The notes below the pieces were generated by a model, which did not search any database, was not told the DNA's origin, and worked only from the letters and a program-made list of their open reading frames with translations. 64,000 nucleotides of DNA from Cytophagaceae bacterium (GTDB taxonomy: Bacteria > Bacteroidota > Bacteroidia > Cytophagales > Cytophagaceae), in the NCBI GenBank assembly GCA_025455005.1, contig JALONH010000001.1, positions 248,001 through 312,000 on the forward strand, in the 5' to 3' direction. Position 1 is the stretch's first letter. Each line of letters starts with the position of its first letter. Positions 36,947 to 46,852 of this stretch are shown piece after piece. The position numbers were made by a program, and so were the translations under genes.

Positions 36947-38060
36947 TCCTCGAAAATGGAAACTTTACACCATGCTATTCATAGTAGGGCTTGTTGCATG
37001 TTTACCCCTATTTTTCAATAAAACCTATATCTATACTGCTCTACAGTATACTTACCCTGGAATTGAAGACGCTAGTATCTTTTATAATGATACGCTTACT
37101 ACGAAACCGAGCCCTCCTTTTTGGAAAGCAACTGCCCTACAACCGATCTCTCATCGTACACAAGCGATACTGGAACAGTGGGAAACGGATGTGTTTTTAG
37201 TCGCAAAAGGACAAGACATCCGGCAACTATACGTGAAGGATTCGGCTTATTTGCGGAGGACTACTAATTCTTTTTCGATGGCCAAAAGTGTTGTGAGTCT
37301 GGGAGTCGGAATAGCACTTCAACAAGGTAGTATAAAAAGTGTAGAACAGCCTATTAAAGCGTTCATTCCGGAATGGTCAGAGGATGCGAGAGGTAATATT
37401 ACTATTTTACAGTTGTTAAATATGACCTCCGGTCTCGATTGGGACGAGACCTATACTGGATTATGGAATACAACAACAGAAGCGTATTATGGGAGAGACG
37501 TTTTAGCTCTAGTACTGAAGACGCCACTTAAAGATAAGCCCGGAGATGTGTTCGAATATAAAGGATGCGATACACAATTATTGTGTTATATTCTAGAGCG
37601 TAGTACAGGTATGCGATGGACAGAGTGGTTGAGCCTAAACCTTTGGCAACCCTCCGGAATGGAATCAACAGCACTATGGTCCTTAGATCATGAAGGAGGG
37701 AATCCCAAAGCGTATTGTTGCCTTCATGCTACACCTTTTGATTATGCTAAACTTGGATATCTAATCAATCACAATGGAAAAATAAATAATGTACAAGTAG
37801 TTCCGGAAAGTTATATTCAAACAATAAAAAAAGAAATCCCGACAAATACCAACCAATATGCCTATCAGTTTTGGTTGCTATCACAATATAAAGGTTATGA
37901 TATACTTTATATGAGGGGAATACTCGGGCAATTTGTTGTATGTATACCGGAAAAAGATATTGTGATGGTTCGAATAGGGAATGAACGCAGTAAGGAAAAA
38001 ATAAATGGACATTATAAGGAAATGTTAATGTATATAGACGAAGCGCTTCAATTACATTAA
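36936..38060 (+). CDS. Serine hydrolase, class C beta-lactamase fold
   Basis: 374 residues. An N-terminal hydrophobic helix anchors it. FSMAKSVVSLG gives the SxxK catalytic pair, and NITILQLLNMTSGLDWDE is the usual following helix. The second motif is YKG rather than YxN (FEYKGCDTQ), and GILGQFVVCIPEKDIVMVRIGNER is the typical C-terminal strand. Members of this family act as esterases or peptidases, and few are true beta-lactamases. It overlaps the upstream gene by 11 bases and the convergent TolC-like gene by nine bases. Confidence 0.85.
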   Translation: MIFNPRKWKLYTMLFIVGLVACLPLFFNKTYIYTALQYTYPGIEDASIFYNDTLTTKPSPPFWKATALQPISHRTQAILEQWETDVFLVAKGQDIRQLYVKDSAYLRRTTNSFSMAKSVVSLGVGIALQQGSIKSVEQPIKAFIPEWSEDARGNITILQLLNMTSGLDWDETYTGLWNTTTEAYYGRDVLALVLKTPLKDKPGDVFEYKGCDTQLLCYILERSTGMRWTEWLSLNLWQPSGMESTALWSLDHEGGNPKAYCCLHATPFDYAKLGYLINHNGKINNVQVVPESYIQTIKKEIPTNTNQYAYQFWLLSQYKGYDILYMRGILGQFVVCIPEKDIVMVRIGNERSKEKINGHYKEMLMYIDEALQLH

Positions 38061-39290
38061 ATCAAAGTGACCGCTTGCTTTTAACAATTCTAGATAATAT
38101 TTTTTTAATTCATAATCCGTTTTATAATATAAGCGTAAGGTTTCATACCATGTTCTCTCTGCTTCAAAAATATCTAAATATCCTTTTTTATCATTTAGAT
38201 AATTTGTCCGAATCGTATTCAAAAGTTGAGTGGAAAGTAGTAACGCATCTTCCATTTTGGCCATTTTTAAAATTTGATTCTGATAATTGGAATACGCCAT
38301 TCTAACCTCTTTCTCAATCAATAATCGAGTAGATTCATAAGTCGATTGAGATTGTTGAAATAATAAACTTTGTTTTTGAATTGAAAATTGATTCCTATCA
38401 AATACAGGGAGTGGTTGTGTTAAAAATAAACCAATATAAGGCACTGTGTTTTGAGGGTTTGCTATCAATCCGATTTCCGGAGAAGGTATAACTTGAGATT
38501 TCGAAAGACTAATAGAGTTTTGATAGTAATGAATCATCGCTTTTTGATAGGCAATTTCATGTCTCAAATAATAAGCATGATGTAAAAGGCTATCTACAGA
38601 GACATCGATTTCTTTAAGTTCAAAAATGGAATCTTGTTGTATACTTAATAATTGAATATTACCAATAGATAATTCAAGAGATTCAAACGATTTTTGATAA
38701 TTTTGAACAGACTCTAAATATAACATATCATATTGGTCGTCTAAAATTAATAATCGTAGACGTTCCTCCGGATTAGTATCTGTAGTTAAAGTATGTGAAA
38801 TTAATGTATCTAGTGATTGGATCGATTGTAAAGCAAGGATTTGATTTTGTTGTGCATACCAGGTATCTAACCAAGCGATTGCGGTATTAAACAGTATCGC
38901 TCGTTTTTCTAGACAATAATTGGCAATACTGGCATCGTGAAGAAATTCTTCTGTTGCGATTTTCTCTTTTCGAATTCCATAAAGCTGAACTCGTTTTGTT
39001 AATTGAAACCAATCTTGTCGATTAATACTTGTGGTGAACAAAGCATAATCAGGATGATAGCTAGGGTCCGTTAAAGCTAAAAGTTGGGTGTTAAAGACGG
39101 GATTGGGACGTACTCCAGCTTGTTGAATTTCTGTAGCTTGAATAGAAATATCAAACGCTTTATATTTTAGTTCTATGTTGTTTTTGCTTGCTAGTTGAAT
39201 AGCTTCCTTCATGGAAAGATTCCGGATGCTATCTTGACCAACACAGATATTATAAACAAATACAATACTTAAAAGAAAACAACTTTTCAT
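38052..39290 (-). CDS. TolC family outer-membrane efflux protein
   Basis: 412 residues from the ATG at 39290, at the start of the signal peptide MKSCFLLSIVFVYNIC. Two halves of long amphipathic helices with LSMKEAIQLASKNN at the N-terminus and YESTRLLIEKEVRMAYSNYQNQ followed by YLDIFEAERTWYET near the C-terminus are typical of TolC/CzcC-type channels. No membrane-fusion or RND pump gene is adjacent, so its partner is elsewhere. The gene begins nine bases after the proS stop on the same strand and may be transcribed with it. Confidence 0.88.
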   Translation of the reverse strand: MKSCFLLSIVFVYNICVGQDSIRNLSMKEAIQLASKNNIELKYKAFDISIQATEIQQAGVRPNPVFNTQLLALTDPSYHPDYALFTTSINRQDWFQLTKRVQLYGIRKEKIATEEFLHDASIANYCLEKRAILFNTAIAWLDTWYAQQNQILALQSIQSLDTLISHTLTTDTNPEERLRLLILDDQYDMLYLESVQNYQKSFESLELSIGNIQLLSIQQDSIFELKEIDVSVDSLLHHAYYLRHEIAYQKAMIHYYQNSISLSKSQVIPSPEIGLIANPQNTVPYIGLFLTQPLPVFDRNQFSIQKQSLLFQQSQSTYESTRLLIEKEVRMAYSNYQNQILKMAKMEDALLLSTQLLNTIRTNYLNDKKGYLDIFEAERTWYETLRLYYKTDYELKKYYLELLKASGHFDLM

Positions 39291-39298
39291 AAAATGAA

Positions 39299-40774
39299 TT
39301 AATACGCTCGAGCAAACAATACTCTTCCCGCTGACGGTTTTCCTGTTACCATACAAACACCAGGCGCTCGATCTATGTCTAAAGGAATACAACGTATGGT
39401 GGCTTTGGTATCTTCTTTAATTTTCTCTTCTGTTTCAGACGTACCATCCCAGTGTGCCAGAATAAAGCCTCCCTTTTCGTCTAATACTTTTTGAAAGGTA
39501 ACATAATCGTCTACTGAATGCGTTTGAGATTCTCTATACGATAATGCTTTTTGATAGATGGAATTTTGTATTTCCTCTAACAAGCCCAGCACACGTTCTA
39601 CAAGCCCTTCTTGTGGAACGGATGTTTTTTCTTTGGTATCTCTTCGAGCTAATTCTACTGTTTTATTTTCTACATCCCTTGGTCCAATTGCGATTCGTAA
39701 GGGCACTCCTTTCAACTCATATTCGGCAAACTTATAACCGGGAGTAAATTTGTCATTGGTATCGAACTTCACAGCTATACCTTTTGATTTTAATGCTGCT
39801 ACCCATGGTTGGACACAAGCAGTTATTTGATTCAATTGATCTTCGTTTTTAAATATAGGCACTATGACAACCGGAATAGGCGCAAGCTTAGGAGGTAACA
39901 CTAATCCTTCATCGTCGGAATGTGCCATAATTAAAGCTCCCATCAATCGAGTACTTACACCCCATGATGTTCCCCAAACATACTCTAGACCGCCTTCTTT
40001 AGCGGCAAACTTTACATCAAAAGCCTTAGCAAAGTTTTGACCTAAAAAATGAGACGTTCCTGCCTGTAAGGCTTTTCCATCTTGCATTAAGGCTTCTATA
40101 CAATAAGTTTCTTCAGCTCCGGCAAAACGTTCGTTGGCTGATTTGATTCCTTTATGAACAGGTAACGCCATATATTCCTGTGCAAAGGTGGCATATACTT
40201 GCAACATTTGTTCGGTTTCTTGTATAGCTTCTACTTTAGTTGCGTGCGCCGTATGTCCTTCCTGCCATAAAAATTCAGCCGTTCTCAAAAACAGACGTGT
40301 GCGCATCTCCCAACGAACAACGTTAGCCCATTGGTTTACTAATATCGGTAAATCTCTATACGATTGAATCCAATTTTTATACGTATTCCAAATGACTGTT
40401 TCACTTGTAGGTCGAACGATTAGTTCTTCCTCCAATTTCGCTTCCGGATCTACTACGACTCCCTTACCGTTTGGATCATTTTTCAATCGATAATGAGTGA
40501 CAACGGCACATTCTTTTGCAAATCCTTCAACATGACTCGCTTCTTTACTCAAATACGATTTAGGTATAAACAAGGGGAAGTAAGCGTTGGTATGTCCGGT
40601 CTCTTTAAACATGCCATCTAAGACCTGTTGCATTTTCTCCCAAATTGAATATCCATATGGCTTAATGACCATGCAACCTCTTACAGCTGAATTTTCAGCT
40701 AAATCTGCCCTTTTTACCAACTCATTATACCATAAGGAATAATCATCTTGTCTTTTTGGTAACCCTTTACTCAT
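39299..40774 (-). CDS. proS: Proline--tRNA ligase, archaeal/eukaryote-like type
   Basis: 491 residues. It has no INS editing domain, and the C-terminal zinc-binding extension is of the type found in the archaeal-like ProS. Class II motifs are seen in [38 protein letters not shown] and the [14 protein letters not shown] segment, then [20 protein letters not shown] as motif 3. It charges tRNA-Pro. A TolC-like gene follows after nine bases. Confidence 0.97.
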   Translation of the reverse strand: MSKGLPKRQDDYSLWYNELVKRADLAENSAVRGCMVIKPYGYSIWEKMQQVLDGMFKETGHTNAYFPLFIPKSYLSKEASHVEGFAKECAVVTHYRLKNDPNGKGVVVDPEAKLEEELIVRPTSETVIWNTYKNWIQSYRDLPILVNQWANVVRWEMRTRLFLRTAEFLWQEGHTAHATKVEAIQETEQMLQVYATFAQEYMALPVHKGIKSANERFAGAEETYCIEALMQDGKALQAGTSHFLGQNFAKAFDVKFAAKEGGLEYVWGTSWGVSTRLMGALIMAHSDDEGLVLPPKLAPIPVVIVPIFKNEDQLNQITACVQPWVAALKSKGIAVKFDTNDKFTPGYKFAEYELKGVPLRIAIGPRDVENKTVELARRDTKEKTSVPQEGLVERVLGLLEEIQNSIYQKALSYRESQTHSVDDYVTFQKVLDEKGGFILAHWDGTSETEEKIKEDTKATIRCIPLDIDRAPGVCMVTGKPSAGRVLFARAY

Positions 40775-40804
40775 TGTACAATTTTTAATAACGAAATCAA
40801 AAAG

Positions 40805-40812
40805 ACAAAAGT
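40805..40812 (-). promoter_or_regulatory. Possible -7 box of proS
   Basis: On the minus strand, TACTTTTG (40812-40805) fits TAnnTTTG exactly and lies 30 bases before the proS ATG. No good TTTG element is found at the expected -33 spacing. Confidence 0.35.
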
Positions 40813-40921
40813 ACGCTTTTTTATGAATTTAAGTAGAAAACAAAAAATATAGACTCTTTTTATCCCTAACTAAATTTTGGGTATGATTTGTGCCTAACAA
40901 AATGTATAACCCCATTTAGTC

Positions 40922-41974
40922 ATGAAACTAGTATCGATATTTAGCTTTTCCTTCTTCGGGTTGTGTTTTTTTTCGGCCTGTACGTCTACACCCACTTCCC
41001 GATCCGTGGAGCATGATGATGTTTACTTCACTCCTAAAGATTATAAAGCACACCATATAAAAAGGAATCCCGCCTATGATGTTGCTTATGTTGCGCCACC
41101 GGTAGCCCCTGCTGTTGCTGACCCGAATGAATACTATTTCCCAAGTACTCCTACACCTTCGTCAGCCCCTCCACCATCTTCTTCTGTTATCGTTCGAAAA
41201 AAAGAAAGAGCTACCAACAGATTACAAACAAATTATTCTGCCTCTTCTTCTATAGGTCCTGCTAGTTATATGGGGAATACGAACTCATTTAACTTTACTT
41301 GGTATTTTAGTAATTACTACGGGTACAATCAAATGTGGCAACCTTATCGGTATACCCCTTTTTATTATCAAACATTTATTAATCCTTATAACAATTATTG
41401 GAATAGCCCTATGGGTATAGGTCCTTTTTATAACGGGTTCGGTTGTGCTTCCTGTTGTTCATGGAATAACCCTTATGCTTTTACACCTCCTATATACTAT
41501 CAACCTTCTTACATCAATTATCCAAGTTACTATACCCCTCAAACCGGCAACGTAATCGTTGCACCTACGCGCACCCAATCTGCGGGACCTAAACCTATGG
41601 TTGGAACCAACCAAGCCACTTATAATCCTACACCTCCTTCTATATCTACCACACCCTCGACACAAAAGACCTATACTCCTGCGCCTACTTCACCTGAGCC
41701 AACCTATCCATCCGGCCAGCGTTCTTCCGGTTCTGCGACCTCTACACAACAGGCGCAGCGTTCATATGTACCTCCGGCACGTACTCCCGCACCTGCTCCA
41801 AATAGAAGTTATACCCCTCCACAACGGTATACTCCTCCTCAAAACAATTATACTCCGCCGCAACAAAGTTATACTCCGCCCCAACAGACGTATACGCCAC
41901 CTCAACGCTCGTATACACCTCCATCCGGAGGTGGTGGTGGTACATCCGGTACCCCAAACCCTAGAGCCCGATAA
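40922..41974 (+). CDS. Low-complexity lipoprotein rich in Tyr, Pro, Asn and Gln
   Basis: 350 residues. The signal ends with the lipobox FFSAC (Cys at about residue 20). The middle (about residues 115-220) is unusually rich in Tyr, Phe, Trp, Asn and Pro (for example FNFTWYFSNYYGYNQMWQPY), and the last 70 residues hold six or seven YTPPQ repeats ending in GGGGG. No catalytic motif is visible. I do not recognise a family. Its composition suggests an intrinsically disordered surface lipoprotein. An OmpP1/FadL-like barrel gene follows 27 bases later. Confidence 0.8.
   Translation: MKLVSIFSFSFFGLCFFSACTSTPTSRSVEHDDVYFTPKDYKAHHIKRNPAYDVAYVAPPVAPAVADPNEYYFPSTPTPSSAPPPSSSVIVRKKERATNRLQTNYSASSSIGPASYMGNTNSFNFTWYFSNYYGYNQMWQPYRYTPFYYQTFINPYNNYWNSPMGIGPFYNGFGCASCCSWNNPYAFTPPIYYQPSYINYPSYYTPQTGNVIVAPTRTQSAGPKPMVGTNQATYNPTPPSISTTPSTQKTYTPAPTSPEPTYPSGQRSSGSATSTQQAQRSYVPPARTPAPAPNRSYTPPQRYTPPQNNYTPPQQSYTPPQQTYTPPQRSYTPPSGGGGGTSGTPNPRAR
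41809..41932 (+). repeat. Tandem YTPPQ-coding repeats
   Basis: About 124 bases code for seven copies of the motif (S/R/N/T)YTPP(Q), with DNA of the form tatactcct/ccgccacaa. Codon choice varies between copies, so the units are not identical. Confidence 0.75.
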
Positions 41975-42001
41975 GTTTACTTTATTATTTTAATGTAGTG
42001 T

Positions 42002-43546
42002 ATGAAACAATGTTTAATTCTTTTGTGGGTTGGTCTTTTATTTACTACTAACCTGACCTATGCTCAATTTATAGATCCCACTGCGTATGGATACTATAAT
42101 TATACCAACCTCTTAACTCCTCGAGGTGTATACGGTAGCGCTCGAACACAAGCGACCGGTGGGGCAGGTGTAGCCATTGGAGCAGATGTCTCCGCCGGTT
42201 CTATTAATCCTGCAGGATTGGGAATGTATAACAAAAATGATATGGGCATTAGCTTAGCTTTAGGGTTTTCCAATAACCCTACTGAATATTTACAACAAGT
42301 TACGAAGGACGGTAAGTCTTGGGCCGGAATTCCTTCTATCGGTTTAACTTTTTACACCCCTCCTAAAAATGAAAACAGTACGTTTCAGGGAAGTACATTC
42401 TCCATTGGGTTTACTAAAACATCCAACTTGCAAAATGAATTTACTTATAATGGGACTAATACACGAAATTCTTTTACAGATTATTTAGCCGAAACATCGA
42501 ACGGTATTGCTTTATCTGATTTAAATAATCAAGACCCGGCATTTAACGGAGGTTTCGTACCTACTATTCCGGGATTAGGATATTATACTTATTTAACAGA
42601 AGTGCAGAATAATGGATTCAATACCTATAGACCGTTTACTTTCGTCCGTGGAGCACAGCAAACCGGCACCTATAGTACCGGTTCAGGGGTGTATCGGTGG
42701 GATGCGTCTTATGGTGTAAACCTTTCTAATAAAATTTATTTAGGAGCGTCCTTGGGTATTCAATCTACTCGATACAAAATGGAACACACCTATACGGAAC
42801 GTGTAACTAATCCGTCCAATGATACCCTCAATGCAATGTCGTTTACGGAGTATAACCAACATAGAGGTTCCGGCGTGAACTTCAGAATCGGGCTCATTTA
42901 TAAAGTGACAGATAGAGTTCGATTAGGTTTTACTGCCATCACCCCTACCGCAACCAAGATAAAGGAAGAATATAGTTTTAGAATGGGATCGGATTTTACC
43001 GGTAATAATGTCACGGTTCAAGGGTTTATGTTATCTTCTTTCGATTACAGTACTCCGCTGAATCAATACCGGTATCGTTTTGTTTCTCCGGCTCGTATTG
43101 AAGGTGGTATGGCCTATTTTTTCAATAAGAATGGCTTTGTAACTGTAGCGCTCGAATATGTTCCCTATACGATGTCTAAAGTAACGGATTATTCGGATGC
43201 GAATTTATTCCAAGGGGATAATGCTACCATCAAAAACATTTATAGAGATGTAATTAATATCAAAACCGGAGTTGAGTGGCGTAGAGATAACCTATATTAT
43301 AGAGCCGGATTTTCTTATTTCCCGGACCCTTACAATTCAAATTATGATAAGGTAAATCGAAACCAATACAACTTCTGTATTGGTATCGGTCATCGTACGG
43401 ATAAATTTTATATTGATGCCGCCTTAGTGAATACACGGACACAATCGGTATACGCACCGTATCAACTGGGTAATGGTTCTCATCCTCAGGCAGATATAAA
43501 AATGTCAAGCTATCAATTAACCATTAGCACCGGATTGCTTTATTAA
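42002..43546 (+). CDS. Outer-membrane protein, OmpP1/FadL/TodX-like
   Basis: 514 residues with a signal ending LTYAQ. RTQATGGAGVAIGADVSAGSINPAGLGMYNKNDMG is the N-terminal hatch segment typical of FadL-type transporters, with the NPAG motif, and the rest is amphipathic strands ending in Tyr. FadL homologues carry hydrophobic compounds across the outer membrane; the ligand here is unknown. A lipoprotein gene lies immediately upstream. Confidence 0.85.
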   Translation: MKQCLILLWVGLLFTTNLTYAQFIDPTAYGYYNYTNLLTPRGVYGSARTQATGGAGVAIGADVSAGSINPAGLGMYNKNDMGISLALGFSNNPTEYLQQVTKDGKSWAGIPSIGLTFYTPPKNENSTFQGSTFSIGFTKTSNLQNEFTYNGTNTRNSFTDYLAETSNGIALSDLNNQDPAFNGGFVPTIPGLGYYTYLTEVQNNGFNTYRPFTFVRGAQQTGTYSTGSGVYRWDASYGVNLSNKIYLGASLGIQSTRYKMEHTYTERVTNPSNDTLNAMSFTEYNQHRGSGVNFRIGLIYKVTDRVRLGFTAITPTATKIKEEYSFRMGSDFTGNNVTVQGFMLSSFDYSTPLNQYRYRFVSPARIEGGMAYFFNKNGFVTVALEYVPYTMSKVTDYSDANLFQGDNATIKNIYRDVINIKTGVEWRRDNLYYRAGFSYFPDPYNSNYDKVNRNQYNFCIGIGHRTDKFYIDAALVNTRTQSVYAPYQLGNGSHPQADIKMSSYQLTISTGLLY

Positions 43547-43562
43547 GTTTGTATCAATAATT

Positions 43563-43579
43563 AAAACCTGTGCGGTTTT
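43563..43579 (+). terminator. Weak hairpin after the FadL-like gene
   Basis: AAAACC-TGTGC-GGTTTT, six-base arms, followed by no T tract. A similar AAACC-GCGTT-GGTTT stem occurs at 43631-43645. Either could stop or stabilise the mRNA; neither is convincing. Confidence 0.3.
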
Positions 43580-43719
43580 AGTGTAGCAATTGAAGTGCTT
43601 TATTTAGAACCTATTAAGAGACTTCCATTTAAACCGCGTTGGTTTTCCCCCTTATCTATTGGATACCTATATTAAATATTAAAAGAGCAAGAAATAATAT
43701 AATTTTGTATATTCACCTT

Positions 43720-44613
43720 GTGAAAAATAATTTACTACCTAACACATTATTTTCTGTTCTATTGTTTTTTTTCATATCCATTACATCTTACGGATTGAAT
43801 GTAGGAGAACGAGCACCTGATTTTTCAGTAGTGGATCAGCACGGTAAAACCATCCACCTCAATCAATACCAAGGGAAGGTCGTATTGGTCGAGTTTTGGG
43901 CATCGTGGTGCGGATACTGTAAATTATTGAACGAGGAACTTATCGATATTTATAAGGCATATCATCCTCAAGGTTTTGAAATCATCAGCATTTCATTAGA
44001 TACGAAGCCGGAAGATTGGAAAAATGCCATACAGAAAGATTTGCTAAATTGGCCTTTACATGCCATTGACACTAAAGGATGGAATAGTACTTTAGTCCCT
44101 CTATATGGAGTAGATGGTCTACCTTCAACTTTTTTAATCGATGAAAATGGAATCTTGGTAGGTATCGATTTGTTCGAGGATCAAATCAATAAAAAGCTAC
44201 AATATCTTTATTACAATCAAGTACGAATGTATCCAACAGATGCCGTTACAAAAGTATATCTAACGGCAGAAGTGAAATATGAAATATACACAGATAAAGG
44301 AATTTTAAAATTAAAAGGTAAAGCAAAAGAAATAGATATTTCCTCTCTTGCAGAAGGTAAGTATGTAATTAAATACGACGGTAAAACAGAATATTTTTAT
44401 CGCAAACGCTACACCGTATCGCCACCTTCTTTTTATCCTACCAGAGTAGACGATAAAATTACTTTATCCAGAGAAGCGGATTATTATATTTATAATGTTC
44501 AAGGTAAATTAATGTTGAAAGGCCACGGTCTAACGATTGATATGTCACATCAACCCGCAGGAGTTTATTATTTAAGTACGGAAGGTGTGGTCCATACAGT
44601 TTACAAAAAATAA
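43720..44613 (+). CDS. TlpA-like thioredoxin with two tandem T9SS-CTD-like modules
   Basis: 297 residues. No ATG precedes the signal peptide; the best start is the GTG at 43720, giving (M)KNNLLPNTLFSVLLFFFISITSYG. The AhpC/TSA-Redoxin fold follows, with EFWASWCGYC (Cys64 and Cys67) and the GVDGLPSTFLID cis-Pro loop. After it come two homologous 60-residue units. Each starts with YPT, has an (I)Y(N/T)xxGxLxLKG strand pair, an IDxSxxxxGxY motif and a final short strand; this is the pattern of T9SS type A sorting domains, and here it is doubled. TlpA-like proteins reduce or isomerise disulfides in the periplasm or at the surface. The aroK stop lies directly beyond. Confidence 0.8.
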   Translation: MKNNLLPNTLFSVLLFFFISITSYGLNVGERAPDFSVVDQHGKTIHLNQYQGKVVLVEFWASWCGYCKLLNEELIDIYKAYHPQGFEIISISLDTKPEDWKNAIQKDLLNWPLHAIDTKGWNSTLVPLYGVDGLPSTFLIDENGILVGIDLFEDQINKKLQYLYYNQVRMYPTDAVTKVYLTAEVKYEIYTDKGILKLKGKAKEIDISSLAEGKYVIKYDGKTEYFYRKRYTVSPPSFYPTRVDDKITLSREADYYIYNVQGKLMLKGHGLTIDMSHQPAGVYYLSTEGVVHTVYKK

Positions 44614-45120
44614 TTAAAGTGTTTTAAGATATCGCAGGATATCACTCGCTTTAAGTTGATTAGAGGAAAAAGTTTTTTTAGCCAGTTCGTAAAAGGGACT
44701 TCGCTCATTGTATTTTTGCACAATAAAATCTTTGACTTGCTTATCGTTTTTACCTTTTAGTAAAGGTCTGTTTTCTCTGCCTTGACTCAATAATCGCTTT
44801 ACTAACTCATCTATATCCGGTTTTATATAAAGTGTAGTCCCATTTTCATTCATACGTTGCATGTTATCAAAATAACATGGAGCCCCTCCACCGGTTGAAA
44901 TGACACTGTTTTTTTTACTAAATGTTTGATGTAACACATGGTATTCCAACTCTCGAAAGTAATTTTCACCCTTGTGTTTAAAAATATCTTCAATGGTCAT
45001 TCCTTCTGAAGCTATAATGGCATCATCCAAATCTATGTACGTATATTGTAAGGAATCTGCGATTTGTCGACCTAATGTACTTTTCCCGGAACCGGGGAGA
45101 CCAACTAAATATATATTCAT
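44614..45120 (-). CDS. aroK: Shikimate kinase
   Basis: 168 residues. Walker A GLPGSGKSTLG is at residues 7-17, and DLDDAI (the shikimate-binding Asp pair), FRELEY, STGGGAPC and the later RENRPLL motif are those of AroK. It phosphorylates shikimate for aromatic amino acid synthesis. It lies three bases after the ABC permease gene on the same strand and runs convergent with the TlpA-like gene. Confidence 0.96.
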   Translation of the reverse strand: MNIYLVGLPGSGKSTLGRQIADSLQYTYIDLDDAIIASEGMTIEDIFKHKGENYFRELEYHVLHQTFSKKNSVISTGGGAPCYFDNMQRMNENGTTLYIKPDIDELVKRLLSQGRENRPLLKGKNDKQVKDFIVQKYNERSPFYELAKKTFSSNQLKASDILRYLKTL

Positions 45121-45123
45121 AGT

Positions 45124-46179
45124 TTATTTCAGGCGCACTCTAGGATCTATAAGTGCATATAATATGTCTACAAATATATTCATAAATATAAAAACGGTAG
45201 CAACAAAAATGGTTGCACCCATCACTACCGGGAAATCTAAATTCATAACGGCATGAATTGTTACGGCTCCTAATCCTTTCCAACCAAATATACTTTCGAC
45301 AAAAAAAGCACCAGCCATAAGTGAAGCTAACCATCCGGAAACTGCCGTAATCACAGGGTTTAATGCGTTTTTTAAAGCATGTTTTAAGATAATGACATAT
45401 CCATCTAATCCTTTAGCACGTGCCGTTCGAATATACTCTTGAGAAAGAACTTCCAACATTGAACTTCGTGTTAACTGAACAATGATTGCCATTGGACCTA
45501 GGCCTAAGGTAATCATCGGAAGGATCAAATTTTTAAGTTGTAAATGGTGCTCCCCAAAAATATCGGTCTCCCATAAGGTTCCGGAAGCATTCAACCCAGT
45601 ATAATCAGCTAATAGGTCGCCAAAAATCATAGCCATCAAGGCTCCAAATACAAAAGAAGGCATAGAAATCCCGATAACTGAAAACGATAATATAGAATGG
45701 TCTAATGTGGAATTCTGTTTCAAGGATGCCCAAATTCCTAAAGGTATACCAATTAACGTTGCAAACGTTATGGCTGCTAATGCTAACCAAAAAGTACCTT
45801 CAACATTTTCTATAATGATTTCGCTGACCGGTTTATTACTTTGGAAACTTCTACGCAGATAGGGCGATTTCCATACCATAGCCGTTTCGCCCATTCGAAT
45901 TAACTTATTATAGTTGTATTTTTTGGCGTTTGTTTCGTTGTCTTTATGGAAGGAGAGGGGGGATAAGTCGTTGACATAATGAAACAATTGTTGGTGAAGG
46001 GGTAAATCCAGACCCAATTCTTTGGCTATTGCTTCCCGAGTAGCTATATCTGTTCGTTGTCCGGCCATCATATTCACCGGATCGCCCGGTAAAACATTGA
46101 AAATAAAGAATACCACCACTACGGCTCCCATTAAAACCAAAAATCCGTACATCAATCGATTAAGAAGGAATTGCAACAT
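45124..46179 (-). CDS. ABC transporter permease, DppB/OppB type
   Basis: 351 residues from the ATG at 46179. It starts MLQFLLNRLMYGFLVLMGAVVVVFFIFNVLPGDPV, the usual opening of peptide/nickel permease subunits, and holds the EAA-type loop QEYIRTARAKGLDGYVIILKHALKNALNP. The companion permease (DppC), ATPases and binding protein are not in the window. In Bacteroidota such lone DppB genes next to aroK are not unusual. Substrate unknown. Confidence 0.9.
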   Translation of the reverse strand: MLQFLLNRLMYGFLVLMGAVVVVFFIFNVLPGDPVNMMAGQRTDIATREAIAKELGLDLPLHQQLFHYVNDLSPLSFHKDNETNAKKYNYNKLIRMGETAMVWKSPYLRRSFQSNKPVSEIIIENVEGTFWLALAAITFATLIGIPLGIWASLKQNSTLDHSILSFSVIGISMPSFVFGALMAMIFGDLLADYTGLNASGTLWETDIFGEHHLQLKNLILPMITLGLGPMAIIVQLTRSSMLEVLSQEYIRTARAKGLDGYVIILKHALKNALNPVITAVSGWLASLMAGAFFVESIFGWKGLGAVTIHAVMNLDFPVVMGATIFVATVFIFMNIFVDILYALIDPRVRLK

Positions 46180-46266
46180 AATAGGGGTATGTCCATACAA
46201 TGGACTTTAACTTATAAGCGTTTTAGGTGAAAAGGTTTCGTTTTTTTAAGTTTTTCTACCCACATT

Positions 46267-46809
46267 TTAGTGTGCAAAACCCATTTTGATTAAACAAAAT
46301 ACGGAATAGTTTAACATATCTTGGTAATTAGCGTCTATACCCTCCGAAATAATGGTTTGACCCTTATTGTCTTCAATTTGTTTAACTCTCAATAATTTCA
46401 TTAAAATAATATCCGTAATCGAAGACACCCTCATTTCTCTCCAAGCTTCACCATAATCATGGTTTTTTCGTAGCAATAAGTCTAGAGTAGAAGCAGCATA
46501 TTGGTTGTAAAGAGTCTCTACGGTAGCAGGTGGTAATTCTAAAGGACTATCTTCCGGAAGGTGATGTTGGATTAAAGCGATAATACTATAATTAACGATA
46601 GCAATAAATTCAGATGAAATGTCTTCTTCCACTAACATTGCTCCTTTTTCTTGAATGGATCGAATGCGTTGCGCTTTTATATAAATTTGATCGGTTAGCG
46701 ATGGTAAGCGTAAAATTCTCCATGCCGTACCGTAATCTTTAGTTTTCTTCAAAAAGATTTCTTTACATTGTTCTATGACCTTTCGGTATTCGTCTGCTGT
46801 TGTGGACAT
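46267..46809 (-). CDS. DUF1599 domain protein (two tandem units)
   Basis: 180 residues built from two similar halves. KKTKDYGTAWRILRLPSLTDQIYIKAQRIRSIQ in the first corresponds to RKNHDYGEAWREMRVSSITDIILMKLLRVKQIE in the second; both are DUF1599 motifs. It is soluble, with no signal peptide, and the function is unknown. It is divergent from folP, a position seen in other Bacteroidota genomes. A nucleotide-pyrophosphatase-like all-alpha fold is conceivable but unproved. Confidence 0.88.
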   Translation of the reverse strand: MSTTADEYRKVIEQCKEIFLKKTKDYGTAWRILRLPSLTDQIYIKAQRIRSIQEKGAMLVEEDISSEFIAIVNYSIIALIQHHLPEDSPLELPPATVETLYNQYAASTLDLLLRKNHDYGEAWREMRVSSITDIILMKLLRVKQIEDNKGQTIISEGIDANYQDMLNYSVFCLIKMGFAH

Positions 46810-46827
46810 GAAATGTTTCTATATTTG
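46799..46827 (+). promoter_or_regulatory. Promoter of folP
   Basis: TATATTTG at 46820-46827 fits the Bacteroidota -7 box TAnnTTTG exactly, with GTTG (46799-46802) at a 17-base spacing as a near-match to TTTG. The folP ATG is 26 bases downstream at 46853. The box overlaps the start region of the divergent DUF1599 gene. Confidence 0.5.
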
Positions 46828-46852
46828 TTGAGGTTTCTTCTTTACACAAACT

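Noticed and set aside
41559-41993. Plus-strand frame with RPILLRLLHL-type sequence
   Set aside because: Out-of-frame reading of the Pro-rich lipoprotein tail.
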